Below, in pieces: positions 25,001 to 30,089 of a stretch of 30,089 nucleotides of DNA; positions within the stretch are counted from its first letter, which is position 1; each line of letters starts with the position of its first letter. Source of the DNA: a virus; IMG/VR virus record IMGVR_UViG_3300044961_000607, positions 1 through 30,089 of that record. One strand, 5' to 3'. The translations under genes and the position numbers were made by a program. The notes under the pieces are model-generated. The model was not told where the DNA came from. It ran no database searches and saw only the letters and a program-made list of their open reading frames with translations.

Positions 25001-28000
25001 ACGGCGGAAAGTAGTGCGGAACGGTATATCGTGACCGGCAACCTGCTGCGCGGTTGGGAGGCGGCAGACCAGGCGACGGCGGGTCGCGAAATGGGGAGGC
25101 CCAGGGTGGCGATCTACACGCGGCACGATGGCAGCCTCAACACGGGCGTGCTGATGCCGCCGGGATGGACGCCGGGCGCGGCAACCGAGCCGGTGCAGGT
25201 GATTACGGACGCCTTTGAATTTGCCGCCGCGGTGCAGGCGCAAACGCCGTTACGGTCACTGCCGACCAGTGCAGTGCATCCAGTGGAGGTGCGCGACGGG
25301 CGGCTGCTTGTGCCGTCCTCGGGACAGGGCAAATTGTTATGGGGCGACCCGCAGTTCTCCGAGTTCTTTGTGCGTCCGCCCCAGCAAATTCAGGGCAATT
25401 TCGTGGGCGTGATTGGTGTGGACCCGGCCCGGCTGTTTGAATTTCTCAAAGCGAAGGGCGTGCGACTGGTCAACAATCCTTCGGAATCGGCCGCCATGCG
25501 CGGCCCGGGAGGCGGCGGCGGTGGTGGCGTGGCAGCGCGGGGTGCATTTGTGTCCGGGGCCTCGAAAGCCCCAGGCAGCGTGCCGCCGACGGTGAATTTT
25601 GGCGGAATGAATCTCGTGCGACCGCTGGAATTGCCGGAGCTGGTGCGCATTGCCCGCGAGTTGGCTGGCGCGGTGCCCAAGATTCGCAAGTTTCCCCAGC
25701 GCGGCGGCAAGCAAACGCTCGGGCACTTTGGGGATGGCATCATCACGCTTGATCCGCGCATTTTCAAGGATGCCGAAACGGCGGCCAAGGTGCTGGCCCA
25801 TGAGTTGGGCCACCTGGTGGACTATCTGCCGCACGAAACGCTCAAACGCGGCAACCTGCTGGGCCACCTGCTGGCGCTGCGCGGCTTTCTGCGGCACAAC
25901 TTCGGCCCGCTCAACAACAAGGTGCTGCGGGATGAACTGCTGGCGTTGACCATGTGGTGGCGTCCGTATGACCCGGTGAACGACTCGCCAACGTATGTGA
26001 AGTATCGGCAATCACCCGAGGAGCTGTATGCGGATGCGCTCTCGGTGCTGTTCAACGCGCCCAACGAACTGGAGACGCGCGCCCCGGCATTTTACAAGGC
26101 ATTCTGGGAGAAGCTCGGCAACCGGCCCGAGGTCGAAACGGCGCTGTTTGCCATTCAGGAGTTGCTGAACAAGGGCAAGCTGGAGACGGCCACCGACCGG
26201 GAGGCGCGCCTGCTGGCCGGGTTTGCCGAGGGCGAGGCGCGTTGGAAATCCGCCGTGCAAGCCCGGGCGCAGGCGGCCCGGTCCTGGGAAGGCTGGTGGA
26301 CGCGGCTCGGCCAGGAATTCTACTGGCAATTTTTCCCGCTGGAGCAGCGGGCCAATCGCTTGGAGAAAGCAGGCGTCAAGCTGCCGCTCGAAAAGGATCC
26401 GCGGGTGTTCCTCGATGATCTGGGATTCAGCGATGTGGCGGTAATGCGCTGGGGGAGGACCATTCACGAAAAGGTCGTGCAGCCCATCGAATCTGCCGGT
26501 CTGACGCTGGTGGATGCGGGCAAAATGCTGTTCTACGAGCGCATCCTGGAAGGCGACCGGGCGGGCCTCGCCAATCCGGGCGGGATGACACCGGAAGCGG
26601 CCCGGCTCGGATTGCTGAAAATGAATCTGGAGCTTGGCTTGGGCAAAATGACACTGCTGCGCGCGGCGCTGGACCGGTTCCATGCCGAGGTGTTCAAGCT
26701 GGCCGAGGTGGCCGTCGCGGTGGGCGCTTACAACCGGAGCACTTTCGAGCGCGTCATCAGGCCCAACAAGGGCACGTATGCGACGTTCGCCGTGCTGGAT
26801 TACGTGGATGATTGGATGCCGCCGGGCATCAAGGAGCAGGTCGGCACGCTCAAGGACGTGGCGAACCCGTTTCAGGCGACCATTCTCAAAAGCATCGGGT
26901 TGATCCACCTGATTGCGCAGCAGCGCGCCAAGAACAAGACGGTGGAGTTCCTTACCACGTTTTTCCCGGGCGACCTGGCGCGGGCGCCCGGCGACGGAAC
27001 ACCGGCAGCGCGCAAGGGCAAGGGTGTGTTCATGCGGTTGGAGAACGGCAAACCGGTGTATTATTACACCGACCCCTACATTGCCGAGGCGTTCGACAAA
27101 GGCAATCCGCGCACGCTGTGGCCCATCGTCAAGGCGGCGGATGGTGTGTTCCGCAAATTCGTGTATCCCCTGATCATCACCTACAACCCCGCCTTCCTCT
27201 ACATCATGTCGCCGTTGCGCGACATGCAGCGCACGGCGCGCAACCTGCCCGGCCTCCGGTTCAGCGTGGGGGGCCTGCCCGTTGAGCAGGCGCGCAATCT
27301 CCGCCAGACGGGACAACGCTACACCGGTCAACACACCTACACCACGCCCTCCGGGCGCACTTACACGGGCCAGGGCAGCCCGCTGATCCGCGAAATGGAG
27401 GCCATGCTGGCACTGGGCACGCCGTTCGACCAGTTCATCCGGGGCAATCGGGACGATTTCATGGCCGACCTGCTGCGCCGGATGCGGGTGCTGCCCGACG
27501 GCGAGGTGGAGGGATGGTTCGAAAACGTAGTGTGGCTGCCCCTTCGCACGGCGCTGGATAAGCTGGAATTGGGCGGGCTGACGCTGGATGCGCTGGCCAA
27601 GACTTCAGCCTATTCCATGCTCAGGAAGCAGGGCCGGTCTTCCCGCGAGGCGGGTGTGTGGGTGCGCAACAATGCGGGCCTCCCCAACATCAACAAGAAG
27701 GGGCTGCTGGTGAAGCAGGTCCGGGCGCTGGTGCCCTTCTGGAACGTGTTTGTGCAGGCGTGGCGGGCCGATCTGAAGCTGATGACGCACCCAACCACGC
27801 GGGCTGGGTGGTGGTTTCGCTACTTTGCCAGCAACGGGCTGGCGCGGGTGCTCCTGGCCGTGGGCGCTACGGGAGCGTTGGGGGCGGCACTCAAGGAGTT
27901 GTTCGACGGCATCGGCGAGTATGACAAAACGAATTATCTGTCGGTGCCGGTGGGCGCAACGGATGGGGCGGACTTCGGACGCAAAACTGTGTATCTGCGC

Positions 28001-28693
28001 ATTCCCGAGTCGGAAACCGACCGGATGATTGGTGCCCTGATTAGCAAGGCGATCCGTTCGCTGGGGCCGCAGGACGTGGCGTTGACGGACATCCTCGATT
28101 TTGGGATGGGTCAAATTCCGTCGGTGAACCCGGTCGTTTCCGTGCCGCTCAAGTGGAGCGAATACCTGCGCGGGCAGAATCCCCGGGACACGTTCCGGGG
28201 CCGCGAGATCGTGCCGCCCCGGGAGTGGCAGGCCGGCGGGTTACATTCGGTGGAGCCAATGGCGCTTTGGGCGGTCGAACAAACCGGGCTGATGAATTTC
28301 TTTCGGTGGGACCCGCGCAGCGAAACGACGTGGCAACTGACGTTGTCCGCCACGCCGGGCCTGAACAAGTTCCTCAAGATGTCGGACCAAGGTTATCGCG
28401 AACAGCAGCGCGCGGTGCAGGACGAGCAGGTGGCCGCGGCGGCGGCGGAAAAGTTGCGGTTGCCAAAGCCGGTGCAGAGCATCGAGGCAGAATACTGGAG
28501 GCTGGCGCGCTTGGGCGAACAGCGCACACCGGAACAGCAGCGGCGCTACGTGGACCTGCACGCATGGTATCGCACCATCTACGCTCCGGCGTGGGAGTCA
28601 ATCCAGCAAGCCACCGAGGAACAGCGCGGCGAAACGGCGCAGCGGCTGCGGGATGCTCTGGACAGGGATAGCCGGTCCTATTACCGTCGGTAA
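19088..28693 (+). CDS. Giant polyvalent virion protein: methyltransferase, Sno-type helicase, metallopeptidase
   Basis: A 3201-residue protein, 32% of the window. The ATG at 19088 follows the previous stop by 1 base. Parts in order: an N-terminal KYPQY...KYPIY motif (residues 10-40); a hydrophobic segment (about 190-230); a Pro-rich linker (about 405-470); a methyltransferase-like domain with QQYSTP (562), motif I DSTAGHG (588) and NPPF (655); a low-complexity Gly/Pro linker (about 808-935); a Strawberry-notch-type helicase with ETGVGKGR (K1107), DEAH (1257-1260), SATF, then GTGLSAH (about 1600) and GRTMRSGQ (about 1635); a zinc peptidase motif HELGH (2238-2242) with a downstream SPEELYAD Glu near 2311; and a C-terminal LPD38-like region (NPAFLYIMSPLRDMQRTAR near 2700 and LVPFWNVFVQAW near 2880). 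Polyvalent proteins are delivered with phage DNA and are thought to protect or process it. No inteins or stops interrupt it. Confidence 0.85.
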   Translation: MSKTLAAIRAKYPQYAHVPDEDLAVRVASKYPIYRQRDAELDAIVKAWVPPSMRPIAPGGEDSLAPAPPEPVAWPTESDELTRLRQLREFYGTPEGQAKLDAASRAFGEVTGASVVGPVLHRAAKLTEAAARDVVGDMAAGLVARDDQEWQALRERNMQAFARDPEAELPGRAASREYLSRGQRVAENVGLLGATLPVMAGQVAGATMLGVPAPLALAAMMGTTEVGEVDPVGAVMGLGLPGATQMGKQAVAAGLEKAGIDRVVVEVVSRDPLRLKGKVVQRLGGIEISNDAFRKVLENGGGLLAANTYMNALSAPQVLALPEEERTEAAMNMVANNLAMSVAGLFEQRPTSITLENLMPKLRQQWREANTPPYRARMGQSGPAEEGAPVRPGPYPALPERGVGRMPSEPPPASPSNLPTSPERPAPAVPAGAPTSLSPEATVPPASSAGGTPTAAPAGTKAAGELPPAANADAGEAVANMVARRLRLGETVTPAQVRDEGLSFGLDERQSGEWAELGAAEVAREIAQDATMSNRDKFAALVSLYNRMPAHGTRTVETKAMQQYSTPPPLAFVGGVLADLPGGGVVADSTAGHGMLTISASPSAYLVLNELSGERHQRLRRFLRGRAGESPGLDALSGDFWRLLSERRPDRVALNPPFGSVLDPATGAPKKFPILNAATEAKTTTSIDLAIALNTLEAMTPNGKGFAIIGAKTGTPYGGTFGTDQARAEEYRRAAMLEFFERFNVVDWFTIGGDLYRKMGAAWPVDMIVVHGKGKTPSAQAGGLVRPWVKPPRVIETWEQLGQLIEQYETRTSPGKAGGGAGGTRSSPPAGAGATTGPREPGVSPARPERPPQGSRPGGGTATPAPAPSPNPTPAPPAQRPGDSGAGIGKGTPEPAGSVAPGGTPGGKPAAPPVGGTGAVAAGSGQDNAGKSELDQVKGLWQQLAALNGDAGQFEAAIKAAEGGYPVNLKDLARQIRDAIAQAQKVRSGTTATPKPPQVGTPSPKPSVPVEGLPASLMVPYQSVSKGPSLNLVAPRNIANQMQAAARQLEQEVGMPIDEYLAAKLGRDVKTLHSQLAGAQVDTAALAIRNIERGSALICAHETGVGKGRVVAALIEYARMRNLMPVFITAKPNLYEDMLARDLPALGNKEFKPFITNTNYAYEDAHGREVKSSGNAAARVAEMESVVRTGNLPGGAQGIFTTYDQLKSDKPAGWSETAKEKFARKGGREGKNAKARPDGPRFAMLRAIAPRAIFILDEAHLAAGPGSEVNLSLSTILPQAKGVYYSSATFAKRPDNLGLYALGTLMKRTGLNSAQMTEALQKGGVPLQQALTSMLAESGELIRVQQDWAGVEMRFESTAANPAAMAREVEAADTYTSFIRDLITLNKLINQAGKALEDGENQVRADEQQVKLQDINPMARLFNLSNQYLFALRADAVADKAVAELKAGRKPFIHVHNTLEGPLLDLRARKLPMNFQGILLREMQKMLVLTLRDPKVEGGKRQVELKPEDLPDGGKFYRQLERQILAADLSQFSISPIDHIKKKIQAAGYSIGEITARDGEVDDAGGEVKIAKREKASRNKILKAYNDGELDVLLINGSGGTGLSAHTDPKFKDQRQRVYIEGQPAPDINDEMQAMGRTMRSGQTSKPKYIFLSTALAAERRFATMLRGKMTSLNANTTAEGESGLTQQEGFAEDIFNQVGDDVVFRVMQANPVEAALMDLAMEADDADLTAGFARYATGRFVLLPNADAQRLWDEIIAEYQDEITRLNEEGQNPLRATAEDLRAQTIETTELTAATGNTLFDGAAVLEKTMIRPPKAPPTHDEAVQRARDNIPATKQRVREWLEKSKAAEAERVAAAQARGQTGQQVERIKANMQAVREAVIEAFRKQGDTFGVDKLGDGSNSFYGVAAELRLAEKQASDFSSLSRQELILTANTFAGRYRIPLSKLFKNGEEQPLLNLLDEDAAAEQFNTTAESSAERYIVTGNLLRGWEAADQATAGREMGRPRVAIYTRHDGSLNTGVLMPPGWTPGAATEPVQVITDAFEFAAAVQAQTPLRSLPTSAVHPVEVRDGRLLVPSSGQGKLLWGDPQFSEFFVRPPQQIQGNFVGVIGVDPARLFEFLKAKGVRLVNNPSESAAMRGPGGGGGGGVAARGAFVSGASKAPGSVPPTVNFGGMNLVRPLELPELVRIARELAGAVPKIRKFPQRGGKQTLGHFGDGIITLDPRIFKDAETAAKVLAHELGHLVDYLPHETLKRGNLLGHLLALRGFLRHNFGPLNNKVLRDELLALTMWWRPYDPVNDSPTYVKYRQSPEELYADALSVLFNAPNELETRAPAFYKAFWEKLGNRPEVETALFAIQELLNKGKLETATDREARLLAGFAEGEARWKSAVQARAQAARSWEGWWTRLGQEFYWQFFPLEQRANRLEKAGVKLPLEKDPRVFLDDLGFSDVAVMRWGRTIHEKVVQPIESAGLTLVDAGKMLFYERILEGDRAGLANPGGMTPEAARLGLLKMNLELGLGKMTLLRAALDRFHAEVFKLAEVAVAVGAYNRSTFERVIRPNKGTYATFAVLDYVDDWMPPGIKEQVGTLKDVANPFQATILKSIGLIHLIAQQRAKNKTVEFLTTFFPGDLARAPGDGTPAARKGKGVFMRLENGKPVYYYTDPYIAEAFDKGNPRTLWPIVKAADGVFRKFVYPLIITYNPAFLYIMSPLRDMQRTARNLPGLRFSVGGLPVEQARNLRQTGQRYTGQHTYTTPSGRTYTGQGSPLIREMEAMLALGTPFDQFIRGNRDDFMADLLRRMRVLPDGEVEGWFENVVWLPLRTALDKLELGGLTLDALAKTSAYSMLRKQGRSSREAGVWVRNNAGLPNINKKGLLVKQVRALVPFWNVFVQAWRADLKLMTHPTTRAGWWFRYFASNGLARVLLAVGATGALGAALKELFDGIGEYDKTNYLSVPVGATDGADFGRKTVYLRIPESETDRMIGALISKAIRSLGPQDVALTDILDFGMGQIPSVNPVVSVPLKWSEYLRGQNPRDTFRGREIVPPREWQAGGLHSVEPMALWAVEQTGLMNFFRWDPRSETTWQLTLSATPGLNKFLKMSDQGYREQQRAVQDEQVAAAAAEKLRLPKPVQSIEAEYWRLARLGEQRTPEQQRRYVDLHAWYRTIYAPAWESIQQATEEQRGETAQRLRDALDRDSRSYYRR
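21510..21890 (+). CDS. Candidate overprinted gene inside the giant gene
   Basis: A 126-residue ORF in the +1 frame relative to the giant gene, ATG to TAG. Its protein looks real: helical and charged (MKLEQAQEKLAEALAEHVQ, then LGYLLHDLNDLLKAA, then LPHLRSALEIPAQVLARELP). In the same stretch the giant frame reads only Gly/Pro/Ala/Thr linker. By hand count of the first 40 codons, third positions are G/C in about 30 of 40 in this frame but only about 11 of 40 in the giant frame, whereas the giant frame is GC-rich at third positions both before and after. There is no strong Shine-Dalgarno. It could be a nested gene, or a former separate gene now read out of frame as a linker. No family is recognised. 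Confidence 0.5.
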   Translation: MKLEQAQEKLAEALAEHVQARLREQEQPLDRESLGYLLHDLNDLLKAAGPGAALQPRHLRQAQTLLLPHLRSALEIPAQVLARELPNRLGQWLRAEPQEGSPQRPQWVEQGRWLLDQARTTRGSLS

Positions 28694-28888
28694 ATGAAAT
28701 GGCTGGCTTTGGTCGGCGGATTTGCCCTGGGAGTGCTCGCGGTCGTCACGCTGGTGGACCGTTACGCTCTCATCGCCGCGAGCGACGGTCAAACGGGCTA
28801 TATCCTCCGCGTGGACCGGTGGACGGGGCGTGCGGATTATTGGGTAGTCGGGAGTGCGCTGTGGCGCGAAGTCTCCGACGAGAAGTAA
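28694..28888 (+). CDS. Small membrane protein
   Basis: A 64-residue protein whose ATG abuts the giant gene's TAA directly. Residues 1-21 (MKWLALVGGFALGVLAVVTLV) form one membrane segment or uncleaved signal anchor. The rest is a short soluble part with SDGQTGYILRVDRWTGRADYW, a small beta motif often seen in short membrane proteins of unknown role. It is the last gene before the attachment site. It may be a late operon passenger or a superinfection-exclusion protein; neither is shown by the sequence. Confidence 0.6.
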   Translation: MKWLALVGGFALGVLAVVTLVDRYALIAASDGQTGYILRVDRWTGRADYWVVGSALWREVSDEK

Positions 28889-28893
28889 GCTGG

Positions 28894-28915
28894 CACGTAT
28901 CCTAAGACGTATCCC
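28894..28915 (+). repeat. Putative left integrase arm-type sites, two direct repeats
   Basis: CACGTATCC (28894-28902) and GACGTATCC (28907-28915) lie in the same orientation 13 bases apart, just left of the tRNA-derived core. The same word occurs twice on the right of the core. Short direct repeats flanking a core in this way are typical arm-binding sites of tyrosine integrases. Confidence 0.6.
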
Positions 28916-28949
28916 GCGTTGCAAGCCTTTGACAGCAAGGGGTCGCGGG
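28913..28949 (+). other. Inverted repeat between the late operon and the attachment core
   Basis: CCCGCG (28913-28918) pairs with CGCGGG (28944-28949). TTGC (28919-28922) can extend the stem with GCAA (28935-28938), leaving a 5-base bulge. There is no T-tract after it, so it is not a clear terminator. It may end the late transcript or be part of the integration complex. Confidence 0.35.
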
Positions 28950-28953
28950 TAGT

Positions 28954-28998
28954 CTCTTAATCAATTGGTCCAAGGTTCGAGTCCTTGCCGAGGCACCA
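28954..28998 (+). other. attP core: 3' half of tRNA-Lys(CUU)
   Basis: The stretch reads as a tRNA 3' half: anticodon loop CTCTTAA with anticodon CTT, 3' anticodon strand TCAAT, variable loop TGGTC, T-stem CAAGG/CCTTG closing loop TTCGAGT, acceptor strand CCGAGGC, discriminator A and encoded CCA. No matching 5' half (an acceptor strand pairing as GCCTCGG, or a D-arm) lies upstream, so this is not a functional tRNA gene. Phages that integrate into tRNA genes carry such a half to restore the gene. The adjacent integrase and the flanking repeats make this the phage attachment core. Confidence 0.85.
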
Positions 28999-30089
28999 TT
29001 TCTTTTCAGGCACTTTGACCGTTTTTCCCACGGCAGCAACAGTTTCAGTTGACTCGCGCGCGCCTATGTCATTGCCATCGGGTTGGGTAGCCTTACCGAT
29101 TCCGTGGGGTATCTTAGACACGTTTTGACGTATCATGGACGTATCCGATTGGGCAAGCAGTTGCCAGGCAACTGGGACTCCGCTCGCAGCACTGGGGAGC
29201 CAGTCGAAAAGCTGGCCACCAAGCATGTCGGCGGGATCACCATACACGGCGCGAATGAGTTGGCCGTTGGTAGTTTGGCCAAGTTCGCCAGCAATGGTGG
29301 CGTCGTCGGCACCCTGGGAGCGGCGGACCTTGACGTAGTAGGCGCGGCCAAAACCGTGTGGCGTGAAGTGCGGCAGGCCCAGCGCGGTGGTGGCTTGTTC
29401 GAGGGCGCGGTTGAGGGCGGTCAGATCGGTGATGAGGGGGAATAGGCGGTTCTCATCACGGTGGTGGCGGGAATGGTAGGCGCGCCAGGCGCAGAGGAAG
29501 TCATTCAGGGCGGGGTGGATGGTAATAAATGGGTTCTGTCCGTGTTTCAATCGCATGACCTTCATCCGCAGGCTGCCGTCCGGCGCGGGAAAGATGCTGC
29601 CGCAGGGGAGTTCGCGGGTGCTGGTGGGTGTGGCTGGTAGGACTTCGTGCCGCAGCAAGGCAATGGGTTCTCCGGGTCGCTGCCCGCTGAGGGTGCAGTA
29701 GGCGAGCCACGCGCCGGCGACGCGGCGGGCGGGATCGGGAGACTCAAAGAGCCAGCCGAGGACGCGGTGGAGGGCTTCGTCGTTCTCCGGGCAGGCCTCG
29801 TGGCAATGCCGCTTGACGACAGCAAATCGGGTGCGGGTTGCGAAGGGGTTTTCTTTCAGGCGACCAGTCAAAACGGCCCATTGGCAGAGGCTGCTCAAAG
29901 CTGAGAGTTCGAGGTCGGCGCTGCGCGCGCCGGTGCCGCGGGCTACGTTTTGCTGTCGCCAGGCTACGAAATCCTCGTGGCGGTCGGGGGTGATGCTGGC
30001 GGCGGCAATGTTGGACCAGAATGGAAGGCAGCGTTCGAGGGCGGCGCGGAGGCGGGCCGCGGCGGCAATGGTCCGGGGTTTGACTTTGG
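28957..30089 (-). CDS. int: Tyrosine-family phage integrase, 5'-partial
   Basis: The frame is open from the right window edge to a TAA at 28957-28959, 377 codons, so the N-terminus is missing. A TTG at 29896-29898 is a possible but unlikely start, because the sequence before it reads as an SAM-like core-binding domain (TIAAAARLRAALERCLPFWS, then ALSSLCQWAVLTGRLKENPF). Catalytic landmarks: Arg in LSGQRPGEP (about 29677-29679), Lys in LKHGQ, His in PHGFGRAYY and the Tyr in VYGDP (29242-29244). The second Arg sits one place late (HGFGR rather than HxxR) and the third His is replaced by Gln (ELGQ). The last 15 residues, ending WCLGKDSNLGPID, are the antisense of the tRNA half. It should catalyse integration into a host tRNA-Lys(CUU) gene. 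Confidence 0.85.
   Translation of the reverse strand, partial: KVKPRTIAAAARLRAALERCLPFWSNIAAASITPDRHEDFVAWRQQNVARGTGARSADLELSALSSLCQWAVLTGRLKENPFATRTRFAVVKRHCHEACPENDEALHRVLGWLFESPDPARRVAGAWLAYCTLSGQRPGEPIALLRHEVLPATPTSTRELPCGSIFPAPDGSLRMKVMRLKHGQNPFITIHPALNDFLCAWRAYHSRHHRDENRLFPLITDLTALNRALEQATTALGLPHFTPHGFGRAYYVKVRRSQGADDATIAGELGQTTNGQLIRAVYGDPADMLGGQLFDWLPSAASGVPVAWQLLAQSDTSMIRQNVSKIPHGIGKATQPDGNDIGARESTETVAAVGKTVKVPEKKWCLGKDSNLGPID
29127..29146 (+). repeat. Putative right integrase arm-type sites, two direct repeats
   Basis: GACGTATCA (29127-29135) and GACGTATCC (29138-29146) lie 11 bases apart, in the same orientation as the left pair, inside the 3' part of the integrase gene. A related word, GTATCTTAGAC at 29109-29119, resembles GTATCCTAAGAC at 28897-28908 on the left. 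Confidence 0.6.

Noticed and set aside
22820-25243. 807-codon antisense open frame opposite the helicase region
   Set aside because: It overlaps clear helicase motifs on the + strand and shows the same His/Arg/Leu-rich shadow composition as other antisense frames here.
28889-28956. A rho-independent terminator for the late operon
   Set aside because: There is an inverted repeat, but with a bulge, a long loop and no T-tract, so I list it only as an inverted repeat.
28940-28998. A functional tRNA gene
   Set aside because: Only the 3' half is present. No acceptor 5' strand, D-arm or 5' anticodon strand can be matched upstream, so it is an attachment core.
1-30089. CRISPR arrays, rRNA genes, complete tRNAs, insertion sequences
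   Set aside because: I saw no regularly spaced repeats, no rRNA-like stretches, no complete cloverleaf and no transposase-like protein in the window.

Overview
The window is almost entirely one virion-morphogenesis region of a tailed phage, probably a podovirus because it has an adaptor, a nozzle and internal ejection proteins but no tape measure or sheath. It ends at a phage attachment site and the start of a tyrosine integrase module, so the phage is temperate. High GC, very tight gene packing and Thr/Asn-rich exported proteins point to a Verrucomicrobiota-like host; this is inference and no host marker gene is present. No terminase is visible and presumably lies left of the window.

Layout, all on + until the end. 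1-765: two small unrecognised genes, the first cut by the window edge. 769-7564: head module with portal, a small gene, scaffold, SU10-type major capsid protein, a small capsid-associated protein and three small connector-region genes. 7566-8937: adaptor-like protein and a small beta protein. 8944-13327: an unusual block of exported and membrane proteins inside the structural operon. It holds a tail-fibre-like protein with a signal peptide, a secreted trypsin-fold serine protease with a full triad, an Fn3 lipoprotein, a holin-like protein, a second lipoprotein, a caspase-family peptidase and an XhlA-like coiled-coil/TM protein. No conventional endolysin is seen, and the caspase sits where one would be expected. 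13324-19086: nozzle, tail fibre with a duplicated domain, a GNAT-like protein and two internal virion proteins. 19088-28693: one 3201-residue polyvalent protein with an N6-adenine-methyltransferase-like domain, a Strawberry-notch-type helicase, an HELGH metallopeptidase and a C-terminal LPD38-like segment. 28694-28888: a small membrane protein.

At 28954-28998 lies the 3' half of a tRNA-Lys(CUU) without its 5' half. Four direct repeats of GACGTATCC type lie on both sides of it, followed by the integrase on the - strand, whose last codons and stop lie inside the tRNA half. Arms on both sides of the core are what an intact attP looks like, so this sequence probably represents the circular or unintegrated phage genome rather than one prophage end.

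The strongest candidates for something new are: (i) the protease-rich lysis/export block pairing a secreted trypsin-like enzyme with a caspase-like enzyme; (ii) an overprinted 126-codon ORF at 21510-21890 inside the giant gene, where codon usage switches to the alternative frame; and (iii) the attP architecture.
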